From positions 1 through 64,000 of the forward strand of contig JBEWZL010000201.1 in the NCBI GenBank assembly GCA_045837725.1: DNA of 64,000 nucleotides. The letters run 5' to 3'. The translations under genes were made by a program, and so were the position numbers. Every line of letters begins with the position of its first letter. The stretch's first letter is position 1. This DNA is from Vermamoeba vermiformis. Its lineage: Eukaryota; Tubulinea; Echinamoebida. Of the stretch, positions 1-12,086 are shown piece after piece. Below the pieces are notes generated by a model. The model saw nothing but the letters and a program-made list of their open reading frames with translations, was not told the origin of the DNA and searched no databases.

Positions 1-530
1 AAAAGAAGTTCTTTGCAAATATATACATCTGGAAGTTGTTACCAGACATGCAACTTGTCTGGGCTGGATAACTTAGCGCGCTGGACATCATACCCTGGCT
101 GGCTGTGTCATCCACACTGGATTGGCCATCCCCAAAGTCATTGGTCACATCCAAGGGCATGTTGTGGCGAGTCGCTATATGGTCATGGTAGTTATGCAAG
201 CAGTATTGAAACCAAAGCTACTTTTGAAATGGGGACATCAGTGTTTTTCACTTTAGCCATTGCTGCCTTTGTTTCAGGAATTTCCTGCTTTGTGGCTGGC
301 TCGGTACGGTACAAGGGCCAACTGATTGGTGATAACAAACCATGCAATGTTGCGACATTTAAAAGGCTAGCAGGAATTGACTGGGACTGCATAATGTTGT
401 TTATTGGAAGAGGCTTCCCACTTCCACAAAGATCCCAAAACCTCCTGATGCCTAATAGTACTTCTTGGCCAACGCTGGTGCTGGCAAAGTTTGGTTAAGT
501 TTGTCAATTACTACATCCAAATCCATGGTC
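1..530. other. Unresolved left edge, possible gene remnant or partial gene
   Basis: I do not recognise a gene here. The plus strand is open without a stop from 13 to 498 but has no ATG at its start, and its translation is rich in Trp, His and Cys and looks like an antisense frame. The minus strand has coding-looking patches in different frames: a start-like stretch near 526 (MDLDVVIDKLNQTLPAP), an open stretch at 392-192, and another below 210 (FQYCLHNYHDH, then MPLDVTNDFGDGQ). They could be exons of a minus-strand gene running off the window, or a decayed gene. No splice chain I tried joins them cleanly. Confidence 0.2.
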
Positions 531-558
531 AGGGTTGCTTAACAAACATTTATTTACA

Positions 559-1762
559 TTACCACTTCTGGACAATCAATTTAGAACGATCAAACTGGGG
601 TGGTGGAGGCAACTTAGCATTATCAATCGCCTGTTTGGTCATGCAATAACGCGGATCAACACTCTGCAATCCCTCGTAGCCCAACAAGGAGAGACCAGTG
701 AGTCCAAAGCAGGTGTGATACACATCCACCATGTTGCCTGGCTTGTCTGCAAATCCACCAGTCTCCTCGTCCTGACACGACAAGATCCACTCGGTCAGCA
801 GTGCCTTGTCGATCCACTCCAGCTTGCCGAGCATGGCCAGACACGAGAGCACCCACCACGAGTAGCACACATCGGGCAACTTCTCGGGTCTGCCGTTCAG
901 TCCACCCTCTTTGACCTGTCGCTCAGCCAGCCACCAGCCGAGCAGTTCCGCGTCAATGAGATCGAGCGCGTCCAATATCGCGAGCATGCCCACGCAGCAG
1001 AATGTCTGGCCCGCGTGTGACTCGCCGCCTGGCACCACACCAAAGGCCTCATCAAAGTTCTTGCACTTGAGCACCTGTGTCCGCGGTGAGTACTCGTAGT
1101 GGTATATATAGAGAGGGCTGCAGTACTCACAAAGTTGATGCAGGCAGGTATGTCGATCAGATCCAGGCGATGCAACAGCGACAAGCACGACACTGCAATA
1201 TAGGAGAAGCGCGTGTCAACTTCGCCCCACTGATCACCGCGGAATGAGCCGTCAGTGTTCTGCATCGAGGCTACAAATGCTGCTACACGCGCGGTGTCAA
1301 TGCGATCGAGGGCATTGAGCTGCACGAGCACTTGTACCGCACTCAGCGTGTACAACAGATGTGGATCGTGGTTCTTATTGCCTCCAAAGCCACCTAAATG
1401 GCTATTAGAACGTGAAAATATTATGACGCAATATCGCTAGTCCGTACCACTTGGATGTTGCGCAGCGAGGATGGTCTGAATAGTTTTCTCGCGATCGAGT
1501 GCGTGCAAGTGATGCAAGACATCAATGCCGACATAGCCCCAATAGATGCCACTCACTTTCAAGTGCTCTGTGGCCCAGTATTCGAAACTGTCGTGCTTCT
1601 GCGCAGTGTCAGTAAATGATCGTTTAGCTAATAATTAATTGTAAGCTGATATTAATATTGCGAATATTATAATAACAAGTCTCATATGAGCATGCGTACT
1701 TCCTCCTCCAAGCTCTTAATGTACTCGACGTGTTTGTCGCGCAGCAGTGTCTTTTTCTCCAT
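559..1762 (-). CDS. RABGGTB: Rab geranylgeranyltransferase (type II) subunit beta
   Basis: This is the catalytic beta subunit that, with the alpha subunit and REP, attaches geranylgeranyl groups to C-terminal cysteines of Rab GTPases in the cytosol. Four exons (about 1762-1700, 1598-1448, 1393-1131, 1074-559) join in frame to about 330 residues, the usual family length. The alpha-alpha barrel repeats are visible: [35 protein letters not shown] and [12 protein letters not shown]. The zinc ligands expected of the family are in place (the D and C of LPDVCYSWW, and the H of [10 protein letters not shown]). The start [15 protein letters not shown] resembles the N-terminus of animal and yeast orthologues. 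It shares a 218-bp upstream region with the divergent gene at 1981. The Rab11-like protein at 22262-23733 ends in CC and is a natural substrate. Confidence 0.95.
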
Positions 1763-1980
1763 CTGACTTGCTTGGTGAGTACTGATTATTAACCACTATA
1801 ATATATACACTAGCACCAGCAGTCACTGCTCTGCACCTTTCAAATAAAATTGAATCGGCCGCTTCGAGTCACCTCCGAGTTCGGGGTACCCGCAAAACAG
1901 TTCGGGAGCCCGACATTCCGCTCCTCCCGACATGACCGCGCACCAACAGATCTGCTCACTCGAATTACAGCTCCGAATCC
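1763..1980. promoter_or_regulatory. Divergent intergenic promoter region
   Basis: This 218-bp spacer separates two divergently transcribed genes, RABGGTB on the minus strand and a membrane protein on the plus strand, so it must hold both promoters and 5' leaders. No factor site is recognisable with confidence. Confidence 0.5.
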
Positions 1981-2962
1981 ATGAACAATCCTCGCGTGCA
2001 CTTTCTGTTGCACAAGTCATGGCAACGCTCCACTGAAGACAAAGACGCGAGGATGTACCACTGGCAGCGCGGTGATTACAAGAAGAGCGATGACCGCACG
2101 CTCAACTACGTATTTACAGGAAAATTAACGCTATTTCCGCTATTTATATTGCTCCTCGCCGTTGGATCAGCGAGTCTGCTGCTGTTTGGTGACAAGAGCT
2201 ACTTTGACGGCTATTTTCAAAGCAATGAAGTGTATTACGGCATTGCAGGCATCGTGTTGCTCGTAGTATCAAGCACGCTGCTCATATTCTTGCTGTTGTG
2301 GCTCGTGGTCAAGATCACATTCACCTACACCCCCACCATGTTTGTCGTCACTAAGCGCGGCATCATACGCTCCTCGCGACTCGAATTCAAGCTGTCGCAG
2401 AGCTCACTGCTCTACTTCAGAACGCACTTCAACGACGATCAGTCCTGGCTGCAGCTTGTTGTCAAAGAAGGAGATCAATATTACAAAATATTTAGTCTGC
2501 GAGGCAAAGTAAGTGCCATTTATTGATATTATACTGTCATACCAAATAGTAATTTTAAAAAATCAGGGAAATCAAAAAGAACGATTTTCGAAATTATTTA
2601 GATCATTGCAAGAGGAGCTGTATCGATGGCAAAGCAAATACTGCAGAAATATGAATATAGCGCGAGACTCACGACTGAATACGCGCGAGATTGTCTCTAA
2701 AGACGAGTTCACGCTCGTGGATCCGTTCACTGCACGACTCAAAGCCTTGACAGAACAGCGTCGCGAAGAGCAAGATGAGGGCAATACGGTGCACTACGAA
2801 TATAGAGCAATCGATCGCATGCGCAACAGACCACTCTGCATTGAAGACATACCTGTCATATCGTACGACTCGTTCTTCAAGCACTTTACGCATCAGAAGT
2901 CGCTGCCGCAGAACAAGACTAGCAACGACATTGGGGCTACTCAACTATCGATTAATGTGTAA
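1981..2962 (+). CDS. Two-TM membrane protein, function unknown
   Basis: Two exons join in phase at an intron of about 60 nt (2510-2569) and give about 310 residues. A basic N-terminal stretch is followed by two strongly hydrophobic segments (LTLFPLFILLLAVGSASLLLF, and IVLLVVSSTLLIFLLLWLVV) separated by a short loop. A beta-rich soluble domain follows (TPTMFVVTKRGIIRSSRLEF, then RGKGNQKERFSKLFRSLQEEL). The two-TM plus beta-domain plan recalls bacterial-type PH-like membrane proteins, but only as architecture; I do not recognise a named family. The C-terminal part from IARDSRLN onward is hydrophilic and probably faces the same side as the beta domain. The first ATG after the divergent spacer was taken as start. 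Confidence 0.7.
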
Positions 2963-3093
2963 TATTGTCATATATAGCTCAATTGTCACCTTGTACATAG
3001 TAAATCGGTCTATTTGAAGAAGCCCGCCAATTTTTTAATTCGCTTTTAAAAATCAGCGCAGCAGTTGCACAGCAGAAGAGCACACTAGGCGCG

Positions 3094-5714
3094 ATGAATA
3101 ACACTGCTGCGACCTCTCGTCGTAGGCCTACTGGGTTGCCGGCAACAGGGGCAAGCACAGGTGATACGAACAAGCTTCAAACACAATACAAACAAGACAA
3201 AGGTAATCTGTCGAATCCGCTCTATTGTTATTGCCCATCCATTAACCTAATATTGATTAATAGAGAAGTTTGCGGATTTTATTAGGAACTTCAAGACGGA
3301 AGAAAACGGAGAAGAGACATTCAAATACGTTGAAATATTAGTGAGTGGCGGCAACATTGCTTAAGCTTGAATAATCGCTGTCTCGCATAACTGACTGTTC
3401 CGTATGATTATAGAAAAAAATAGCAACTAGAGAGCAGAAGATTTTGAATATCGAGCTTGATGACTTGACGACGCACTTCAAGAACGAGATCTTGACCGAG
3501 TCAATCATCAAAAACACGGTGCGCTATGTGAACCTATTCTGCGATGTTATCGACGAGGAGTTGCCCACCACAGACATGCCAGTGAATGAAGAGGACGTGT
3601 TGGATGTGCTGCGCATGCATCGCTTGACTTCCCTGACGCACAATGGCGCCAAGCCCAAGCCCGGCCCTGCACGCCCTGCTGATGCGAGCACTGGCAAGCA
3701 AGAGAGCGAAGAGACACTGCCCAAAGAACTGTTGCGTCGCTAGTGAGTCCCTCATTGCACTCCTCTCTATATATATCGTGTTGTGCTAACTGTAGCTCGC
3801 AGTGAACTCAACTTCATCGCACCGCGCAAGATGGCTGAAGTGCCGCTGCGTGAAGTGCGTGCGCGACACATTGGTCAGCTGGTGAGTGTGCGCGGTGTGG
3901 TGACGCGCTGCAGTGAAGTCAAGCCGCTGCTGCAAATAGCGACGTACACCTGCGAGGACTGCGGCTTTGAGATCTATCAGCGCATCACACAGCGCGTGTA
4001 CATACCGCTGCATCAGTGTCCGAACTGCGCCAAGACCACTGGACGCGGTCAACTCACGCAACAGACGCGCGGCTGCAAATTTGTCAAGGTAAGGCCAGCC
4101 CTGTCGCAGTGGTACTGATGCACTGACCGCTGCTCTAGTTTCAAGACATGCGCATTCAAGAGAACGCTGCGCAAGTGCCGATTGGTCACGTGCCCCGCAC
4201 ACTGCACGTGCACATACAGGGTGAATTGACGCGACACTGTGCACCGGGCGACAACATCACCGTGCACGGCGTGTTCTTGCCCCTCGCAAATGAGGGCTTT
4301 CAAGCGATCAAGACGGGTCTGGTGGCCGAGACCTACTTGTACGCGATGCATGTGGTGCAGCACAAGAAGAAGTACAGCGAGTTCAATCCCAACGAGGACA
4401 TGGCCAGCAAGATTGAGAAGTTCATCGAAGGTACTGCGCGACCATGGTGTCGTAGTGCCACTGACTAATCGATAAAAATATACAGAGCCCGATGCCTACA
4501 CACGCCTCGCACGATCGATTGCCCCCGAGATCTGGGGCATGTTGGACGTCAAGAAAGCACTGTTGCTGCAGATGGTGGGTGGTGTGACCAAAGTGATGCG
4601 CGACGGCATGAAGATCCGCGGTGACATCAACATCTGTCTCATGGGTGACCCTGGTGTGGCCAAGAGTCAGCTGCTCAAACACATCGCCACCCTCGCACCG
4701 CGCGCAGTGTACACCTCGGGCAAGGGCAGTTCAGGCGTGGGTCTCACCGCAGCCATTCTCAAGGACCCCATCACGGGCGAGATGACCCTCGAGGGCGGCA
4801 GTCTGGTGCTGAGTGACATGGGCATCTGCTGCATCGACGAGTTCGACAAGATGGACGACTACGACCGCACGGCCATTCACGAGGTGATGGAGCAGCAGAC
4901 CATCAGCATCGCCAAGGCCGGCATCACCACCTCGCTCAATGCACGCACTGCTATTCTCGCAGCGGCCAATCCTGCCTATGGACGCTACAACCCCGCACGA
5001 CCACCGCTCGAGAACATCAATCTGCCTGCAGCACTGCTCTCGCGCTTCGATCTGCTCTTCTTGTTGCTCGACAAAGCAGATCCGATCCGTGACCGCGAAC
5101 TGGCCGAACACGTGACACACGTGCACCGCTTCAGTCGACATCCGCACATGGACACGGAGGCCTGCAGTCCGGAGTTCATTCGCGCATTCATTGCCCTCGC
5201 TAAGCGCCAACAGCCCAGCATCCCTCGCGATCTGCGCACCCACCTCGTCGACAGCTATGTGAATATGCGCCACGACGACTTGACGCAGCACCGACGCGGC
5301 GGCCAGTTCACCTACACCACTGCACGCACTCTGCTCGCCACGCTGCGCATCGCTCAAGCACTCGCGCGCCTTCGATTCGCCACGCACGTCACGCACGCAG
5401 ATGTAGAAGAGGCACTGCGACTGTTAGACGCGTCCAAGGCCTCGCTCTGGGAGTCACAGCACGGCTCTGGCGCCAATGCAGGACCTCGTCGTGCTGCATC
5501 TGACTTCGCCACTGCAGTGTTTGGTATCGTGCGTGATTGGGCCCTCAGTCACGACGAAATTGAACTCAACTACGAGGATCTGTTGCCCGTTGTGCTGGCT
5601 CGCGGCTATTCGCAACAACAGCTGGATCAGACACTCGAAGTGTACGAACGTCTCGAGATCTGGATTGTAAGTGCCAACAGACGCACGATTACCTTTGTAT
5701 CTCACGGACAGTGA
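3094..5714 (+). CDS. MCM7: DNA replication licensing factor MCM7
   Basis: This is a subunit of the hexameric MCM2-7 replicative helicase that is loaded at origins and unwinds DNA in S phase. Six exons join in frame (acceptors near 3265, 3412, 3803, 4139 and 4486) to a full-length protein of about 720 residues. In order they show an N-terminal domain, a zinc-binding element (TCEDCGFE with HQCPNC), and the AAA+ core with Walker A GDPGVAKS, Walker B CCIDEFDKM and arginine finger SRFD. A C-terminal winged-helix-like tail follows. MKIRGDINICLMGDPGVAK is diagnostic of MCM7 rather than its paralogues. The large last exon is rich in G+C, unlike the short introns. Confidence 0.97.
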
Positions 5715-5894
5715 GCTGTAAATCTTGTAAATGACTGTTAACCCCCACCACACCGCGTGTACTGGCCAGCTGAGAGGTCGGTGCTGCAGACAGACATCGA
5801 CATTGGTCGGTTTTGCTCACGTGCACTGCTAGAGCACAATAATACTAGTGTGTAGTGCGCTGAGTAGTTGTTGACTTTCTTAACCTCGTACACA

Positions 5895-8089
5895 ATGCTT
5901 ACTGTTCGTAGACTCGTTTCTTCGTCGGTGAAGTAAGTGGCGCATCTGACACAGATCGTGAACGGACAACGCTAATTACTCACCATGACATTTGCAGGAG
6001 ATTGCATGCAGCGAAGAGCTCCGTGCGCGCAGTGAGTGCCATCACCGCACAGCGCAGTGTCTCCACTCTCACTCGCCACAAGGTAATTATTAAAACAGAA
6101 AATATTCCATGTGAACTCAAAATTATTATCAAGCTATTAAGATGTTAGTTCATATTATTTATTAGCGAATGGGGATATTATAGCAATTAAATAAATTTAT
6201 TGCAGCCCGCTGGTCGCATCTCAACCCACACGAGCGTAAAGTCGGTCAATGTACTGCTCGCTCGTCCAGAAATTACAGCGTCAATGAAGAGATTTTTGGC
6301 TACCAAGCCCGACGGTGAGTAATTAATATCCACGATAAGGTGAGCCGTCAACTCATATAGATCAGTGCCCTACACATTGTTGGATCTGCCCGCGCTGTCC
6401 CCGACCATGGCTGAGGGCAATCTCTCTAGCTGGAAGAAGAAGGAAGGTGATCAAGTGCGCACTGGCGACATGATTGCCGAGATTGAGACTGACAAGGCCA
6501 CTGTGGCCTATGAAGCTACGGAAGAGGGCTACTTGGCCAAGATCTTGGTCCCTGATGGCACCAAAAAGCTCAAAGTCGGCAGTCCTATTGCCGTGCTCGT
6601 GACCAAGGCTGAACACGTCAGCAAGTTCAAGGACTTCACCCTCGAGGCTGCGAGTGCTGGATCTGCCCCCGCCCCTGCTGCCCCTGCTGCACCGAGCAAG
6701 ACTGACGCAGCCCCTGCCCCGCGCAGCACCACAGTCCCGCACACTGAACTCGAACTGCCCGCACTGTCCCCGACCATGGCTGAGGGCAATCTGTCGAGCT
6801 GGACCAAACAGGTCGGTGATGCCATCAAGCCTGGCGACATGATTGCTGAGATTGAGACTGACAAGGCCACTGTGGCCTATGAAGCTACGGAAGAGGGCTA
6901 CTTGGCCAAGATCTTGGTGCCTGCAGGTACGAAGAAGATCAAAGTCGGCACACCCATCGCACTGGTGGTGAGTGACAAGGCCCTCATTGCACAGCTCAAA
7001 GACTACACGCCGGGCACCAAGAGCGGATCTGACACCGCTGCTGCCACCACTGCTGCTCCGAGCACTCCCACTCCAACACCTGTCCCTGCTCCGCAACAGA
7101 CTCAAGCCCCCTCCTCTGGTGGTCGTGTCTTTGCTTCACCTCTCGCGCGCAAAACAGCCAGTGAACTGCAAGTAGATCTGCAACAGATCCGCGGCACTGG
7201 TCCCAATCAGCGCGTGGTGCGTCAAGATGTGCTCGAGTACGCGCAATCTGCACCACGCACAGCTCAACAGCCACAACAACAACAACAGCAAGCACGTGCT
7301 GTACCTGCCCCAGTCAGCGGTGCTAACTACACTGATGTGCCGGCCTCGCAGATCCGCAAGTTGACCGCAGCACGCTTGACCATGTCCAAGCAGACTATCC
7401 CTCACTACTACTTGACTATGGACTGCCGTGTCGATGAACTGCTCAAGTAAGTGACCACTGACCAATGTACAGCCATCAATACTCACCACCCCCTCGCTAG
7501 AGTGCGCGCAGATCTGAATGCCAAGGCCAAGGACGGCGAGTACAAGTTGTCAGTGAACGACTTCATCATCAAAGCGGCTGCGCTGGCCTTGAAGAAGGTG
7601 CCTGAAGCTAACTCCGAGTGGCGCGGTGAAGAAGAAGTGATTCGTCGCTACAACACAGTGGACATCAATGTCGCAGTCAACACTGATCGTGGCTTGTTCA
7701 CTCCCCTCATTCGCGACGCAGATCTGAAGGGCTTGGCTACCATTGCCAACAGCGTGAAAGATCTCGCCAAGAAGGCCCAAGACAACAAGCTGAGCTTGGA
7801 TGAGTTGCAGATCGGCACTTTCACCATCTCCAACTTGGGCATGTTTGGCATCAAGCAGTTCGCTGCAGTTATCAATCCGCCTCAAGCGTGCATTCTCGCT
7901 GTCGGTGGCACTGAGAAGCGTGTGATCGTGAACGAGAGTGCCAAGGAAGAGAAGGACAAGTTTGCTGTCGCTAATTACATGTCCGTCACATTGAGCTGCG
8001 ATCACCGTGTCGTGGACGGTGCTATTGGTGCTCGTTGGTTGCAGGCCTTCAAGGACATTGTGGAAAATCCCCTCAAATTGATGTTGTAA
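5895..8089 (+). CDS. DLAT: Pyruvate dehydrogenase E2, dihydrolipoyl acetyltransferase
   Basis: This is the core acetyltransferase of the mitochondrial pyruvate dehydrogenase complex, moving acetyl from lipoyl-lysine to CoA. Four short 5' exons encode a basic, Ser/Arg-rich mitochondrial targeting region (MLTVRRLVSSSVK at the start). Two lipoyl domains with the EIETDKATVAYE motif follow, then an Ala/Pro/Thr linker, an E1/E3-binding domain (FASPLARKTASEL), a Gln-rich linker and the catalytic domain ending in the HxxxD site SCDHRVVDG. An intron at 7447-7500 lies inside the catalytic domain. The two lipoyl repeats share long nearly identical DNA (see findings). The gene converges on BiP, with about 125 bp between stop codons. 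Two lipoyl domains match animal E2p rather than yeast, which has one. Confidence 0.96.
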
Positions 8090-8214
8090 ACTGTTAAATC
8101 GATATCCTTATTAAAACGTATGCAAAAAACACTCGCGTCTAGTTCGAATTAGTTTTTACTTTCTTTTGATTGTTTTACAAAATTGATTGGAGACAAGTCT
8201 GCTCAGCCTTGCAT

Positions 8215-10479
8215 TTACAACTCGTCGTGATCAGGCATGTCACCTTGACCAGCAGCACCAGCTTGAGCGTACAACTTGCTGAAGATGGGTTGCACAATCT
8301 GTTCGAGTTCCTTGTACTTCTCGTCGTACTCGTCCTTCTCAGCACCCAAGTGCTCGTCGAGCCACTCAATGGTCTCCTTCACGGCATTCTCCACTGTTTG
8401 ACGGTCCTCTTCTTCAATCTTGTCCTTGAGGCCCTTAGTCTCGTCGTTCAAAGTGTTGCGAATGCTGTACACGTAGTTCTCGAGGCTGTTCTTGGCTTCA
8501 ACCTTCTCGCGAGCCTTCTTGTCCTCTTCTTCAAAGTCTTCAGCTTCCTTCACCATGCGTTGAATTTCTTCTTCGCTCAAACGACCCTTCTCACTGGTGA
8601 TGGTGATCTGTTCGGACTTGTCGGAGGCCTTGTCGGTGGCACGCACACTCAAAATACCGTTGACGTCAATCTCGAAAGTGACTTCGATTTGAGGAGTGCC
8701 ACGAGGAGCGGGAGGAATGCCAGTCAATTCGAACTTGCCGAGCAAGTGGTTGTCCTTGGTCATCGAGCGCTCACCTTCGAAGACTTGAATCAAGACACGA
8801 TCTTGGTTGTCTTGGTAGGTGGAGAAGATCTGGCTCTTCTTGGTGGGGATCTGCGAGTTGCGTTCGATCAACTTGGTCATGACACCACCAACAGTCTCAA
8901 TGCCGAGTGAGAGAGGCGCAACGTCCAACAACAAGATGCTGTCAGTGTCTTCTGCGTCACTCAACACACCTCCTTGCACTGCAGCACCGTGGGCCACAGC
9001 CTCGTCGGGATTGACACCCTTGTTGGGCTCTTTGCCGTTGAAGAAGTCCTTGAGCAGTTGTTGCACCTTGGGGATACGAGTGGAACCACCAACGAGCACC
9101 ACTTCGTCAATCTCGTGCTTGTCGAGCTTGGCGTCCTTGAGCACGCGTTCAAGAGGCACGAGTGTCTTCTTGAAGAGGTCCATATTGAGCTCTTCAAACT
9201 TGGCGCGGCTGAGAGGCTCGCTGAAGTCCTGACCCTCGAAGAAGGCTTCAATCTCCACGCGCACTTGATGTTGGTTGCTGAGGGACTTCTTGGCGTTCTC
9301 GACGGCACGGCGCAGCTTTTGAAGAGCTTTCTTGTCACCGCTGGCATCGAGACCAGTCTTCTTCTTGAAGGTCTTGAGCAGGTACTCCATCACGCGCTGA
9401 TCAAAGTCCTCGCCACCCAAGTGCGTGTCACCGTTCGTGGCCATCACTTCGAACACACCGTTGTCGATGGTCAGTGCAGAGACGTCAAAAGTACCGCCAC
9501 CGAGATCGAAGACGAGAATGTTCTTCTCTTTGCCCTTTTGATCCATGCCGTACGCAATAGCTGCCGCGGTGGGTTCGTTGATGATGCGGATCACATTCAG
9601 ACCTGCAATACGACCAGCGTCCTTAGTGGCTTGTTTCTGCGCGTCGTTGAAGTAGGCAGGAACGGTAACTACGGCGTTCTTCACGGGTTTGCCGATGTAG
9701 TCTTCGGCGATCTTCTTCATCTTCTGCAACACCATGGCGCTGATCTCTTCAGGGCTGAACACTTTGCTCTCACCCTTGACTTGCACCTCGACGTAAGGCT
9801 TGTTGTCGCGGTTGACGACCTTGTAGGGCAACAACTTGATGTCGCGTTGCACGTGAACGTCGTCAAAAGTACGACCGATGAGACGCTTCACATCAAAGAC
9901 GGTGTTGGTGGGATTAATAGCAGCTTGGTTCTTAGCTGCGTCTCCAACCAATCTCTCTTCGTCGGTGAAGGCTACATAACTGGGGGTAATTCTGTTGCCC
10001 AACTCGTTGGGGATGATCTCGACTTTTCCTCCGCTCTTGTAAATACCGACACAACTGTAAGTAGTGCCCAAATCAATACCAATAACAGGTCCTTCGACTG
10101 TAGGTGGAGTTACATTAGTAATGAATTTACAGCAGTTATTTAAGAAATTGGTGACGTCATTGCCAGATCAGCTAAGTTATGAATAAAAAATGAACGAGAA
10201 GATTAAACATGCGTGTATATAACTAATTGAAGGATAATACTGCAGTCCAAGTATATAACCGCAGTTTCCAATAATTTCAGAAAGCGGAAAACAATCCTCC
10301 ATCAGCTGATCTGTTGGCAACACGCACCAAGTCAATAACCAAACCTACCTTTGTCTTCGCACGAAACGAGACCAAGAGCCAAGAGGCCGAACACTAACAC
10401 AACTGCATTTAATTCGTTAGTAAGCTGATTCGGTTTACTTTGTCGATCGTTAATACGTACCAATTAAGTTGGCTTTCAT
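8215..10479 (-). CDS. HSPA5: ER-lumenal Hsp70 chaperone BiP/GRP78
   Basis: This is the ER-lumenal Hsp70 that helps translocate and fold secretory proteins and senses unfolded-protein stress. Three exons are read: a 19-nt first exon (10479-10461), a second (10402-10349), and a long third exon from 10097. They give a signal peptide ([21 protein letters not shown]), the ATPase domain ([34 protein letters not shown]), a substrate-binding domain, an alpha lid and the ER-retrieval tail HDEL. The length of about 640 residues is normal. The signal peptide appears only after the tiny first exon is joined, so an intron-blind reading would start at an internal Met and miss it. Confidence 0.97.
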
Positions 10480-10712
10480 GTTGTCGTTGGTTGAGTTATT
10501 TGATAAAAAAAAAAGTTCAAGTCGGTTTTTTGATTTTTTACGGTGCTCTGCTGGTGACGTGTTTAAACGCAAACGATTGGCTAGGCGGTGGAATTTCGTT
10601 TTATCAATTTTATGAATTTTCTTTTTTGGCTTCGTATGTACAATTCTCGAGAATAACACGTGTCAATGGTAAATTAAATTAAATTCACGAACGTTGCCAC
10701 GCGTCAATCCAA
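10480..10712. promoter_or_regulatory. BiP upstream region
   Basis: This spacer lies between the BiP start and the 3' end of DPH7, both on the minus strand, so it should carry the BiP promoter. On the minus strand it contains a CCAAT box (complement of the ATTGG near 10576) followed downstream by an ACACGTCACC stretch. That recalls an ER-stress element, but the spacing is longer than the canonical nine bases. A palindrome ATTCTCGAGAAT beside a CACGTG lies near 10641-10663. These are suggestive only. Confidence 0.3.
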
Positions 10713-11984
10713 CTACGTCGCAGTCCACACAGAGTAGATCTTGTCGTAAAATGAGCAGGTGACGTACAGATCTGGTGCAGCGCGACACCAATCAATGCCG
10801 TACGCGAGAGTGTCTTGCGGTGCGACTTGCAGGTCTGTGTGGCGATGTTCAACGAGCTGCTGGAAGGTACGCGCTGCTGTGAGCTGCAGCAACTTGAAGT
10901 GATTGGATGCGCAACCAGCGGCCAGCACAATGCTCTTCTGCTCTATATTCATGTTGGTCCTATTCTCGCCGAGCAGTGAGTTGTGCACGTGTCGAATGCG
11001 CCACACACCACCGCCGAGCTGATGTTGCTCTGTGGGCTGACGCAACGACCTCAGATCCCACAGCTTGATGCTCTCGTCGTAGCTGTAACTCGGTCAATAG
11101 GGGTACTATTGTATATATATATGTGTATATATATTGTATGTATCTGCTCACCTGCCCACAGCGAGGGTGTGTTCCCAGGGCAAGAGTTCAATGTCAGTGA
11201 CACCCATCGTGTAGCTGCAGAGGTACGGTCAGTCACGTGTAGGTATGCATAAAGATATCCATAAATATATAGAGATATGGGTATATATATATATAGGCAT
11301 AAAGATATGCAACAAGCAGTGTCTACGTACTGCTTGGTGTTGGCCATGACAGCAGTCTCGCAGCGCAAGTCCCACACACGCAGCGCACAATCATCGCCCC
11401 CCGACACGATCACGTGCTCAGTGCCACCACTCGCCACGCACCACGCGGAGTATTCGTGCGCACTGGCACACTGCCACGTCACTCTGCCGTCCTCCACACT
11501 GCGCGCCAGCACTGCCCCTTGCTCCGTGCTCGTGAGGACGTGGCTGCGCTGATGCAGTGCGATGTAGAGCGCGAGTGAGTCCGTGGCCCAGTGCTGTACG
11601 AGCACTAGGCGCGCAGGGTGCAGATCTGTCGCGAGCTGCCACTGTTCGGTGCCCTCTGCTGTCGCTACAAACAGATCGCGCTCTCGCCTAAAATCAGGAA
11701 TAAATTAAGCATGCATGCGCTAAAAAGGATATAATAATTGCATGATTATTAGAGGGTTACCATTTGAGATCGAGCACCGCGCGGGTTGCGACGGATTGGA
11801 TCTGGGTGGCGGAACCGTTCTCGTATTTAAAGAGTAATATCTTACCCTCTCTGTTGCCTTGATGCTGGTAATAGCATCCAATCACAAAATAGTGTTGAAA
11901 ATCAGCGGCAGGACACCAGCCAACCACATCTCCACTCAACTTATCATCCACCACGCCATGCTTCAACAGTTTAATATTAGCCAT
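10713..11984 (-). CDS. DPH7: Diphthine methyl ester hydrolase DPH7 (WD40)
   Basis: DPH7 removes the methyl ester from diphthine on elongation factor 2 before the final amidation of diphthamide synthesis. Exons join to a WD40 protein with the family landmarks in order: GDVVGWCPAAD, AVLDLKW, AHEYSAWCVA, VIVSGGDDCALRVWDLR, TKQ followed by YTMGVTDIELLPWEH, VGSYDESIKLWDLR, GGGVWRIRHV and YVTCSFYDKIYSVW. SYDE and the final CSFYD are strongly DPH7-like. I chose the ATG at 11984 (MANIKLLKHG) because a longer open stretch upstream lacks an ATG and the homologous region starts here. Its introns hold TA-rich runs near 11105-11140 and 11250-11300. It has a 102-bp divergent promoter with the next gene. 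Confidence 0.9.
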
Positions 11985-12086
11985 AGTAAATAACGATACG
12001 TGGTCTATTGAACAGCGAGTAGTGTTGAATGTTAGGGCCACCAGTGTTTATTTGTAGTTCTTATTTTGACAGATCACATCCACACC
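11985..12086. promoter_or_regulatory. Very short divergent promoter
   Basis: Only about 102 bp separate the start codons of DPH7 (minus) and the acidic protein gene at 12087 (plus). Both promoters and leaders must overlap within this spacer. Confidence 0.5.

Noticed and set aside
13-498. Plus-strand ORF of 161 residues
   Set aside because: No ATG at its beginning and no recognisable domain. The opposite strand looks at least as protein-like, so it is not listed as a gene.
4731-5396. Minus-strand ORF opposite MCM7
   Set aside because: Antisense shadow, with no motif of its own.
8974-10143. Long plus-strand ORF (389 residues) opposite BiP
   Set aside because: Mirror of the BiP coding strand. 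BiP has full Hsp70 motifs, while this frame has none.
11100-11300. TA-rich runs in DPH7 introns
   Set aside because: Low-complexity intron sequence. No evidence of a microsatellite-linked gene or element.
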